DNA of 53,004 nucleotides, taken from Deltaproteobacteria bacterium. GTDB taxonomy: Bacteria; Desulfobacterota; DSM-4660; Desulfatiglandales; B25-G16. The translations under genes were made by a program, and so were the position numbers. Within the stretch, counting starts at the first letter, position 1. Every line of letters begins with the position of its first letter. The notes under the pieces are model-generated. The model worked only from the letters and a program-made list of their open reading frames with translations, was not told where the DNA came from and did not search any database. Positions 1 through 7,594 of the stretch are shown piece after piece. The DNA lies in contig CP070704.1 of NCBI GenBank assembly GCA_020349945.1, positions 1,408,018-1,461,021 on the forward strand. The letters run 5' to 3'.

Positions 1-315
1 CCCTTTACCCCTGATCAGCTCCTCAAGGCAGTGGCCTCAGCACTTGATATAGCTGCCACCCAAGCACCCGAGGCCCAAGCCCTCATGCACAGGGAGGAGA
101 TGATTAAGGTTCTGGAGCGGGCCGCATCGGATAGTGAATTCTTCACCAGCCTCCTCGAATATGCCGCTGATGCCTTAGATGAATATGATCTGACAGGGCC
201 GGAGAAACTTGCCCTCCTGACTGGTGATATCGAGTGGATAGAGGAGCAGATCGGGCCTCTTACAAAATCCCAGAGGCGCTGGCTTGAGCTGCGAAGAAGT
301 TCCGAAATATGGTAG
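1..315 (+). CDS. Response regulator, 3' end only (receiver tail plus small helical C-terminal domain)
   Basis: The reading frame is open from base 1, so the gene starts outside the window. The first residues (PFTPDQLLKAV) are the end of a receiver domain, just after the conserved KP of the fifth strand. About 85 residues of the C-terminal helical domain follow, containing VLERAASDSEF, the core YDLTGPEKLALLTGD and the ending WLELRRSSEIW. Four proteins in this window share this layout. Bases 1-141 are identical to 10210-10350, so this copy and the gene at 9898 exchanged sequence or duplicated recently. The C-terminal domain is not a recognised DNA-binding fold. The gene precedes the receiver-NuoE operon, as the gene at 9898 precedes the receiver-FNT gene. 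Confidence 0.85.
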   Translation, partial: PFTPDQLLKAVASALDIAATQAPEAQALMHREEMIKVLERAASDSEFFTSLLEYAADALDEYDLTGPEKLALLTGDIEWIEEQIGPLTKSQRRWLELRRSSEIW

Positions 316-366
316 CCTTGGACCCTTGATAGATGCAGAGGCACCATGATAGGATATCAAGGCTAC
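312..366 (+). promoter_or_regulatory. Two overlapping, mutually exclusive inverted repeats
   Basis: Directly at the stop codon of the first regulator, GTAGCCTTG (312-320) is complementary to CAAGGCTAC (358-366), nine pairs. CCTTGATA (324-331) is complementary to TATCAAGG (355-362), eight pairs. The two pairings share the 3' segment 358-362, so only one can form at a time. The element lies about 130 bases before the receiver-NuoE start. It could be a leader or processing structure, or a remnant of a mobile repeat. No T-run follows, so it is not a simple terminator. Confidence 0.4.
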
Positions 367-492
367 GGAAAGATACGGTTTCTGTACCCAGCGTTTTGAA
401 TGCAAGGAGATCTGAGAAGCGATACACACAGACAGCAGAGAAGGTCCAGAGAACAAATTTATCTGGTGTGATAACAGTAAGGAGGAAGACGA

Positions 493-1494
493 ATGGCCCG
501 GAAGATGTTGGTCATAGACGATGATCCAATGGTTTTATCATCGTGTCTGCGAATATTTGAGGCGGAGGCTTTTTACGTTGTTACGACCACAAGCCCAGAA
601 GAGGGACTCAGCCTTGTCTTGGATACATACTTTGATGTGATTCTATGCGACTGGATGATGCCGGGCCTTGACGGAATGGAGGTGATAACAAGGCTTGAAC
701 AGACCTCTCCAGGTTCTGCTGTGGTTATGATCAGCGGGTATCCAAGTATTGAAAGGGCGACTGAGGCCATGAAGCGAGGGGCAATGGATTATGTTGCCAA
801 GCCATTTACACCCGATGAGATAGTCAGGGCGGTTAATGAGGCGATACAGCGGAAAGAGGCCCAAGAGGTGAAGATAGTCGAGAGATTTGGAAGGCTAGCA
901 AAGACCGGGCATATATCTCTTCCAAGCATTGATAAAAAGATGCTGCAGGCACTTTCTGTTGCAATAGAGGAGCGCAGGCGAATAGAGACCAAGCCTTCAC
1001 TGGAATCCCTCTCAGAGCCTGAACGTTTGAAGGAAATAACCCTTGCGGTGCTCGATAAATACAACAGGGATACGAATAATCTCATCGGTATGTTACAGGC
1101 GGTTCATTCATATGCTGGATACCTTTCATATGAGACAATTGGTTTGATTGCAAGAGAATTACATATAAGTGAGCATGACATCTTTGGCACGGCATCATTC
1201 TATGCGCAATTCAGATTTGAAGAGCCAGGAAAGCATCATATAAGAGTGTGCACCGGGACTGCCTGTTTCGTTGGCGGCGGTGGGGTGATTCTTGAGGCAG
1301 TAAAATCGAAATTGGATATTATTCCAGGGCAGACTAGTGAAGATGGGTTGTTCAGTCTTGAAAGAGTGGCATGTATGGGTTGCTGTGCGTTGGGACCTGT
1401 TGTCACCATTGATGACCAGGTTAACGGTAAGATGAGTCCCGCAAAGTTATCAAGGGCTATAGATAAGATATATAGAACCGAATCAAAAGGATAG
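493..1494 (+). CDS. Fusion of a receiver domain to a NuoE-like [2Fe-2S] subunit
   Basis: The protein has 333 residues. Residues 1-125 form a CheY-like receiver with acidic residues D9-D11, phospho-acceptor D53 in LCDWMMPG, S81 and K103. Residues 126-170 are a charged linker. Residues 175-330 match the thioredoxin-like NuoE/24-kDa subunit of NADH dehydrogenases and HydC/HndA-type proteins, with the four [2Fe-2S] ligands C253, C258, C294 and C298. NuoE passes electrons between the FMN of NuoF and partner clusters. A strong AAGGAGG lies just before the ATG at 493, and no stop or frame change separates the two domains. Free-standing NuoE is about 160 residues, as in the second copy at 32467. The receiver and linker closely resemble those of the FNT fusion at 10543. 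I infer phosphorylation-controlled electron transfer. Confidence 0.92.
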   Translation: MARKMLVIDDDPMVLSSCLRIFEAEAFYVVTTTSPEEGLSLVLDTYFDVILCDWMMPGLDGMEVITRLEQTSPGSAVVMISGYPSIERATEAMKRGAMDYVAKPFTPDEIVRAVNEAIQRKEAQEVKIVERFGRLAKTGHISLPSIDKKMLQALSVAIEERRRIETKPSLESLSEPERLKEITLAVLDKYNRDTNNLIGMLQAVHSYAGYLSYETIGLIARELHISEHDIFGTASFYAQFRFEEPGKHHIRVCTGTACFVGGGGVILEAVKSKLDIIPGQTSEDGLFSLERVACMGCCALGPVVTIDDQVNGKMSPAKLSRAIDKIYRTESKG

Positions 1495-1539
1495 GTAATG
1501 TGCGTTGATCGTTGTCCCTATTGAGGATGGTGATAAGCC

Positions 1540-3204
1540 ATGGTGGAGTTAGCTGAACAGAAAAATATTGCCGTAGAAACAATGAGGATTAATGAAAAAA
1601 CCGTATCCTTTTCTTCTGGCGAGACCATTCTGGAGGTTGCCAGAAGATCGGGTATCTATATCCCTACCCTGTGCGCAAGGGCAGATTTGCCATCTCCAGG
1701 ATCATGCCGCCTCTGTATTGTAGAGGTTGAGGGCATTAAGGGATATGTAACATCCTGTACTACACCTGCACAGCCTAATATGGTTGTTAACACCAATTCA
1801 CCTGAGATTGAAAGATTACGAAGGGGGATATTGGAACTAATTCTATCGGAACATCCTTCTGCCTGTTTAGTATGCCCTATCAGGGAAACATGTGAAAAAT
1901 TTGATGCACCCTCATCAAAGACCGGAAGGGTTACAGGCTGCAATATGTGCCCAAATCGAGATATCTGTGAGCTCCGGCAGTTGGTTGAATATCTGGGATT
2001 AGAACAGATCAAATATCCATTCTTATATAAGGGTTTTCCTCTCGAGAGAGATGACCCATTTATGGACAGGGATTATAATTTGTGCATCTTGTGCGGCAGG
2101 TGCATACGAGTCTGTCAGGAGAATCTTGGTCTAAGCGCCATATCATTCATCCGAAGGGGTCATGGTACAAAGGTGGGGACTTCCTTTGAAAAACCCCATG
2201 TGGATAGTAATTGTGTCTTCTGTATGCACTGTGTTGATGTCTGCCCAACGGGTGCTTTAACAGTTCGTGGTTCTAAGTGGTATGGTTATCCTGACAGTGA
2301 GACCTCTACGACGTGTATACTCTGTGAGCGAGGCTGTGAGCTTGTCATTGACACCAAGTGGAATAAGGTCATGGGTGCGCATCCCGTCAGGGATATGAGC
2401 GTCGGTGAAAGGGAATACTGTGTCAAGGGCAGGTGTTGTTTGCCTGCGCTCTTTAACAGCCCGGATCGATTGAAATATCCTGCTATCCGTCGTGAAGACA
2501 GTAAGATGATCTATGCTGATTGGGATCATGCAATAAATTATGTATCTGATTTATTATCTCATTATAAACCCAGGGAAATAGCAGTCCTTTGCTCAAGGCA
2601 TCTAACGGATGAGTCTATTTATGCCCTGAACGAATTTGCCAGGGTCTATGCGGAATCTAATATATTTTATATTGTAGATAGGGACGTTATCTTTCCTCAT
2701 GTGGAAAAATCAGACGGAATATGTAAGGATGTCAAGCTTTTATACCTAACAGAGGCAAACAGTTTCACCAATGGGATTCAAGAGAAATTTGGAGGCCTCG
2801 AAAACATTGTTATCCAAGATATTTATGCCTCCCCTCTGAGCAAATCGCCTAAGGTCTCTGCTATTCTTCCCACCACGGTTTTCACCGAGATGAATGGTAC
2901 AAAGACATGCGCTGATAACCGGAGAGAGCCTGTGACAAAGGCGGCCGAACCACCTGGAAATGCCGTTCCAGACTGGGAGATTACCGTTAACATAGGTAAT
3001 GCCCTGAATAATAGGGGCTTCAAGATGAAGGATTCCCGCAGTATACAGAATCATATCCAGATGCACCCTTGGATTATAGCAGCGGTTCCTATGGTGCCAA
3101 AAGACTCTTTAACGTATCGTGGCTTCCCTATTGCTGATTTTGTTCCTGATTTCAGGATATTTGTTGAACGTCGTTTACAGTCAAAAGGAGAGGTGCGTTT
3201 TTAG
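1540..3204 (+). CDS. NuoG-like iron-sulfur subunit, short form without a full molybdopterin domain
   Basis: The protein has 554 residues. In order it shows a [2Fe-2S] ferredoxin domain (C45, C56, C59, C73), a His-Cys cluster motif (H105, C109, C112, C118), an extra CxxC..C set (C134, C137, C143), two [4Fe-4S] ferredoxin motifs (C182-C192 and C225-C235), and the [4Fe-4S] lobe of molybdopterin oxidoreductases (C259, C262, C266, C294). About 260 residues then follow that look like a reduced molybdopterin-type fold; catalytic formate dehydrogenases are 800 residues or more. It most likely wires electrons between NuoF and another partner. It lies 45 bases after the receiver-NuoE gene and 9 bases before nfnA, in one operon. 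A catalytic role in formate oxidation is unlikely from its length. Confidence 0.85.
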   Translation: MVELAEQKNIAVETMRINEKTVSFSSGETILEVARRSGIYIPTLCARADLPSPGSCRLCIVEVEGIKGYVTSCTTPAQPNMVVNTNSPEIERLRRGILELILSEHPSACLVCPIRETCEKFDAPSSKTGRVTGCNMCPNRDICELRQLVEYLGLEQIKYPFLYKGFPLERDDPFMDRDYNLCILCGRCIRVCQENLGLSAISFIRRGHGTKVGTSFEKPHVDSNCVFCMHCVDVCPTGALTVRGSKWYGYPDSETSTTCILCERGCELVIDTKWNKVMGAHPVRDMSVGEREYCVKGRCCLPALFNSPDRLKYPAIRREDSKMIYADWDHAINYVSDLLSHYKPREIAVLCSRHLTDESIYALNEFARVYAESNIFYIVDRDVIFPHVEKSDGICKDVKLLYLTEANSFTNGIQEKFGGLENIVIQDIYASPLSKSPKVSAILPTTVFTEMNGTKTCADNRREPVTKAAEPPGNAVPDWEITVNIGNALNNRGFKMKDSRSIQNHIQMHPWIIAAVPMVPKDSLTYRGFPIADFVPDFRIFVERRLQSKGEVRF

Positions 3205-3213
3205 GGGATAGTT

Positions 3214-4068
3214 ATGTATGAAGTGTTAGAAAGGTCTGAGATATTTAATGTACATAAGATGGTCATTAAGGCGCCGGAGATTGCAAATTCAATAAATGCA
3301 GGGCAATTTGTCATCATTATGGGCTCTGAATATAGCGAGAGGATACCGCTGACTGTATCTGATTGGAATACCGACACCGGAACAATAACCCTATACATTT
3401 TAGAGGCTGGCATCTCCACCCTGGAGTTGGCCAGAATGAAGGTTGGGGATTCGCTATATGCTGTGACTGGACCACTGGGTATCCCTTCAGAGATCAAACA
3501 CTATGGGACCGTTGTTTTAGGAGGCGGATGCTACGGAATTGGTGGAATCTATCCGACAGCAAGGGCGTGCAAGGAGGCTGGAAATAAGGTTATAGCTATC
3601 ATTGAAGCACGGTATAGCCCTATGTTCTACCATGAAAAGGAGCTCCATGCAGTGAGTGATCAGGTCTTATACGCAACCGTTGACGGTTCGCGGGGCAGAA
3701 AAGGTAAGGTTGAAGATGTTGTCACCGAGATGCTTGAAAAGGGGATCAAGATTGATCAGGCCTTTTTCATGGGATGCGCCGAAATGCTAGAGAGATGTTC
3801 TGAGGCCACTCGCCCCTATGCCATCCCGACCAAGGTTGCCCTCAATTCCATTATGCTCGATGGCTCAGGAATGTGCGGCGCATGCCGGGTGAGCGTTGGG
3901 GGAGAGACAAGATTTGCATGCGTGGATGGACCGGAGTTTGATGGGCATAAGGTTGATTGGAAGGAATTACATAAACGTAAACGTGCATACGCAGAGCAAG
4001 AGATAGTTGTCTATCAGTCTTACTCCCATGAATGCTTGTCTGAAAAGAAATTGAGAGGAGAACTCTAA
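3214..4068 (+). CDS. nfnA: NfnA-type FAD/[2Fe-2S] subunit (ferredoxin-NAD(P) reductase, PyrK/SudB family)
   Basis: The protein has 284 residues. It has an N-terminal FAD-binding beta barrel, a nucleotide-binding lobe with GGGCYGIGG near residue 110, and a C-terminal [2Fe-2S] motif CGACRVSVGG followed by the family signature FACVDGPEFDGH. This is the small subunit of NADH-dependent reduced ferredoxin:NADP+ oxidoreductase, a flavin-based electron-bifurcating enzyme. The large subunit follows 15 bases downstream. Here the pair is embedded between NuoG-like and NuoF-like genes, so it may work inside a larger bifurcating complex rather than alone. The family is also called sulfide dehydrogenase beta subunit, but the NfnB neighbour supports Nfn. 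Confidence 0.88.
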   Translation: MYEVLERSEIFNVHKMVIKAPEIANSINAGQFVIIMGSEYSERIPLTVSDWNTDTGTITLYILEAGISTLELARMKVGDSLYAVTGPLGIPSEIKHYGTVVLGGGCYGIGGIYPTARACKEAGNKVIAIIEARYSPMFYHEKELHAVSDQVLYATVDGSRGRKGKVEDVVTEMLEKGIKIDQAFFMGCAEMLERCSEATRPYAIPTKVALNSIMLDGSGMCGACRVSVGGETRFACVDGPEFDGHKVDWKELHKRKRAYAEQEIVVYQSYSHECLSEKKLRGEL

Positions 4069-4083
4069 GAGGGGGTTTTCTGG

Positions 4084-5529
4084 ATGGCTTTAACTACCAA
4101 AGAGCGGATGGCCATCGAGCGGCATAGGATGGCTGAACAGCCACCTGACTTTAGAAACCGTAATTTCGAAGAGGTTCCATACGGCTATACCCCGGAACAG
4201 GCAGTAGCTGAGGCACAACGCTGTTTGAGTTGCAAGAAAATGCCCTGTGTCTCTGGCTGCCCGGTGGAGATTCCTATTCCTGAATTTATTGCCCTGGCTG
4301 CTGAGGAAAAATTTGCCGAGTCAGCTCGACTCATCAAGACAAAAAACGTTCTCCCTGCCGTATGTGGACGTGTCTGCCCACAGGAGACTCAATGTGAAGG
4401 GCAATGCGTCAGGGGAAAGAAAGATATTGCAGAGGCCATTGCCATAGGGAACCTTGAGAGATTCGTTGCAGATTATGAGCGGGAAAACGACCTTATGGAA
4501 GTGCTCAAAATACAAGATAAAAACGGCCTTAAGACAGCTGTTATAGGCTCCGGACCCTCTGGTCTGACTGTTGCTGGAGACTTGGTAAAGCTTGGTTATA
4601 AGGTCACTATCTATGAGGCATTTCATCGCGGAGGAGGGGTATTGGTTTATGGTATTCCCGAGTTCAGGCTGCCGAAAAAGATTGTGGAGGCGGAGATTGG
4701 GGCCCTGGAAGATTTAGGTGTTAAAATCTACTATAATAGTGTGATCGGCCGTCTCTATAAAGTTGATGATCTTTTCCATAGCATGGGATTCAATGCAGTA
4801 TATATTGGAGTGGGAGCTGGGCTGCCAATTTTCTTAGACATACCTGGCATGAACCTCAATGGGGTATTTTCGGCAAATGAATATCTGACACGTAGTAATC
4901 TGATGAAGTCCTATCTATTTCCAGAATACAGAACACCCATGATAGTAGGGCGAAAGGTTGCCGTCCTTGGAGGGGGTAACGTGGCCATGGATTCTGCACG
5001 GACTGCCCTTCGATTAGGAGCAGAAAAGGTTACTATTGTTTATAGGCGTGCAAGGGAACAGATGCCAGCAAGGGCCGCAGAGCTTCATCATGCAGAGGAG
5101 GAAGAGATAGAGTTTAGACTCCTCTCAAGCCCTGTTGAGATCTTTGGCAATGAGGGGGGATGGGTTACTGGAATGAAGTGCCAGAGATATGAACTTGGGG
5201 AACCTGATGAATCCGGAAGACAGAGACCTGTTCCTATAGAGAATTCCTTCTTTGAGTTTGATTGCGACCAGGTTATTGTGAGTATCGGTGGCCAGGCCAA
5301 TCCATTGATTACCAAAACAACCCCTGATATGAAGGTAAACAAATGGGGATACATTGAGGTTGATCCATGGGGCAGGACAAGCAAGAAGTTTGTTTATGCA
5401 GGTGGAGATATCGTTACCGGCGCAGCAACGGTTATCTCTGCTATGGGGGCTGGTCGGAGGGCGGCAAAGGCAATACATGAAGATCTCATGAAAGAAAGTG
5501 ATGAAACCTTTACCCAGGGCTGGTGGTGA
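4084..5529 (+). CDS. nfnB: NfnB-type bifurcating flavoprotein (GltD-like NADPH oxidoreductase)
   Basis: The protein has 481 residues. The N-terminal region holds cysteines for two [4Fe-4S] clusters (CLSCKKMPCVSGCP near residue 47 and CGRVCPQETQCEGQC near residue 97). An FAD dinucleotide fold (VIGSGPSGLTVAGD) and an NADPH fold (VLGGGNVAMDSARTALRLGA) follow. This is the NfnB/glutamate synthase small-subunit family. With NfnA next to it and no glutamate synthase large subunit present, the electron-bifurcating transhydrogenase role is preferred. It shares an operon with the NuoG- and NuoF-like genes. Confidence 0.88.
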   Translation: MALTTKERMAIERHRMAEQPPDFRNRNFEEVPYGYTPEQAVAEAQRCLSCKKMPCVSGCPVEIPIPEFIALAAEEKFAESARLIKTKNVLPAVCGRVCPQETQCEGQCVRGKKDIAEAIAIGNLERFVADYERENDLMEVLKIQDKNGLKTAVIGSGPSGLTVAGDLVKLGYKVTIYEAFHRGGGVLVYGIPEFRLPKKIVEAEIGALEDLGVKIYYNSVIGRLYKVDDLFHSMGFNAVYIGVGAGLPIFLDIPGMNLNGVFSANEYLTRSNLMKSYLFPEYRTPMIVGRKVAVLGGGNVAMDSARTALRLGAEKVTIVYRRAREQMPARAAELHHAEEEEIEFRLLSSPVEIFGNEGGWVTGMKCQRYELGEPDESGRQRPVPIENSFFEFDCDQVIVSIGGQANPLITKTTPDMKVNKWGYIEVDPWGRTSKKFVYAGGDIVTGAATVISAMGAGRRAAKAIHEDLMKESDETFTQGWW

Positions 5530-5563
5530 ACTAGATTAGATCCTAGGAAGACAAGGAGCTGAA

Positions 5564-7489
5564 ATGACCACAAGACGAACAATATTTGTCTGTCAGGGTA
5601 CAGGTTGCGTATCCTCAGGCGCATCCCAGGTTCAGAGAGAATTGGAACGAGACATTATAGACCATAAATTAGATGTCGAAGTACGACTAACCGGTTGTCG
5701 CGGTTTCTGTCAGATAGGACCAAGTGCAATCGTAGAGCCCGATGATATTCTGTATTGTCGGTTAAAACCTGCTGATGTAAAGGAGATTGTTGATTCACAT
5801 CTGATAAATGGCAGCCCTGTAAGCAGACTCCATTACCATGATCCCACTACAGGCGATCCCATCCCAAAATGGACGGATATTCCCTTTTACAACAGACAGC
5901 AGAAAATGATCACCGCCTATTGGGGATTCATAAATCCCGAGGATATAGAAGAGTATATCGCTATCGGGGGGTACAGGGCGGCTCGACAGGCAATCTTGGC
6001 CATGAGCCCCGATGAGATAATTGAGGAGATTAAATCCTCTCAACTGCGTGGACGTGGGGGGGCCGGATTCCTTACCGGTGTTAAATGGGATTTTGCGCGG
6101 CGCAGTGATAGTGGAAAGTCAGATCAGAAATACATAATCTGTAATGGAGATGAAGGTGATCCAGGTGCATTCATGGACAGGAGTCTCCTCGAGGCAAATC
6201 CTCACAGCATGATAGAAGGTATGATTATCGGGGCATTCGCCATCGGGGCCTCAAAGGGATTTATCTATGTTCGAGCGGAATATCCCCTGGCTGTCCATAG
6301 ACTTGAAGTCGCTATCGCACAGGCAAGGATGAGGGGATTCCTCGGGTCTCACATATTTGGTTCCAGTTTTGATTTTGACCTACAGATCAATCAAGGCGCA
6401 GGTGCATTTGTTTGCGGGGAGGAGACTGCATTAATGGCATCCATCATGGGGAAACGCGGAAATCCACGTCCCCGCCCCCCTTATCCTGCATCAGAGGGTC
6501 TTTGGGGACAGCCCACCAACATCAACAATGTCAAGACCTTTGCCTATGTCCCCCTTATAATCAAACAGGGGGCAAAATGGTTTGCTGATGTGGGCCTTGG
6601 GCCATCCAAGGGTACCATGGTTTTTTCTCTTACAGGTAAGATAAATAATTCAGGCCTGGTTGAGGTACCAATGGGGATAAAGCTCCGCCAAATAATATAT
6701 GATATCGGGGGAGGGATCCCTCATGGAAAGAGGTTTAAGGCCGTTCAGACCGGTGGGCCATCAGGAGGATGTCTCCCGGAAAGCTACCTCGACAAGAAGG
6801 TAACGTATGAGTCATTGCAGGCTGCTGGATCAATCCTGGGATCAGGGGGAATGATTGTCCTCGATGAAGATGTATGTATGGTGGATATGGCTAAATATTT
6901 CATTAGTTTTACCGAGGAAGAGAGCTGCGGTAAGTGTTCACCATGCCGTATAGGAATAAGGAGGATGCATAACGTATTAGAAAGGGTTGCTAATGGTCAG
7001 GGGGAAGAGGAGGACTTGGGGCTTCTTGAAGAACTTGGCAACACAATAAAAGACGGTTCTCTTTGTGGATTGGGCCAAACTGCCCCAAATCCAGTCCTTA
7101 CCACCATTAGATACTTCAGGGACGAATATATAGCCCATATTGTTGACAAGAGGTGCCCGGCCAAGGTTTGCGGGTCACTTATTGAATACTACATAGATGA
7201 GGATAAATGTACCGGTTGTTTACTCTGTTTAAGAAATTGCCCAACAAATGCAGTTACTGAGGCCAGACGTGAGGGCACCAGGGATATAGGGATCAAAAAA
7301 CCGGATAAGGCAGCATCAGTTGAGGAGGAAAAAAAGAAAAGGGCCAATACCATATGTAGTATTAACACGGCTACCTGTGTAAGATGTGGCATCTGCTATG
7401 CGAACTGTCCTCATGGTGCTATACTGAAAAAAGATCGACCCTTTATTTCTGAAGAGATACTGGCTGTTTCAAGCCAGACGTATGTCTGA
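5564..7489 (+). CDS. NuoF-like NADH-binding FMN/iron-sulfur subunit (HydB/HndC type)
   Basis: The protein has 641 residues. The N-terminal thioredoxin-like [2Fe-2S] domain has C10, C15, C45 and C49. The NuoF core begins near residue 120, with the NADH/FMN glycine motif GRGGAGF at 163-169, the acidic FMN-site motif CNGDEGDPGAFMDRSLLE, and the [4Fe-4S] motif ESCGKCSPCRIG. The C terminus adds two ferredoxin motifs (CTGCLLCLRNCP and CVRCGICYANCP). This layout is typical of soluble bifurcating hydrogenases and formate dehydrogenases, not respiratory complex I. It oxidises or reduces NAD(H) and exchanges electrons with ferredoxin-like clusters. It is the last gene of the first metabolic operon. No hydrogenase or formate dehydrogenase catalytic gene lies in the window. 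Confidence 0.92.
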   Translation: MTTRRTIFVCQGTGCVSSGASQVQRELERDIIDHKLDVEVRLTGCRGFCQIGPSAIVEPDDILYCRLKPADVKEIVDSHLINGSPVSRLHYHDPTTGDPIPKWTDIPFYNRQQKMITAYWGFINPEDIEEYIAIGGYRAARQAILAMSPDEIIEEIKSSQLRGRGGAGFLTGVKWDFARRSDSGKSDQKYIICNGDEGDPGAFMDRSLLEANPHSMIEGMIIGAFAIGASKGFIYVRAEYPLAVHRLEVAIAQARMRGFLGSHIFGSSFDFDLQINQGAGAFVCGEETALMASIMGKRGNPRPRPPYPASEGLWGQPTNINNVKTFAYVPLIIKQGAKWFADVGLGPSKGTMVFSLTGKINNSGLVEVPMGIKLRQIIYDIGGGIPHGKRFKAVQTGGPSGGCLPESYLDKKVTYESLQAAGSILGSGGMIVLDEDVCMVDMAKYFISFTEEESCGKCSPCRIGIRRMHNVLERVANGQGEEEDLGLLEELGNTIKDGSLCGLGQTAPNPVLTTIRYFRDEYIAHIVDKRCPAKVCGSLIEYYIDEDKCTGCLLCLRNCPTNAVTEARREGTRDIGIKKPDKAASVEEEKKKRANTICSINTATCVRCGICYANCPHGAILKKDRPFISEEILAVSSQTYV

Positions 7490-7594
7490 ATCTGAAGAGT
7501 TTCATGGGGTTTCTTGGGTTTTTGCGTTTGTGAAGTTTATGGGGTCAATGATAGGCAAGTGAGCTCACTATAGGCATTTAAGTAGAGGTACCAG

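Noticed and set aside
1540..3204. Formate dehydrogenase catalytic subunit
   Set aside because: The length is only 554 residues and the region for the full molybdopterin active site is missing.
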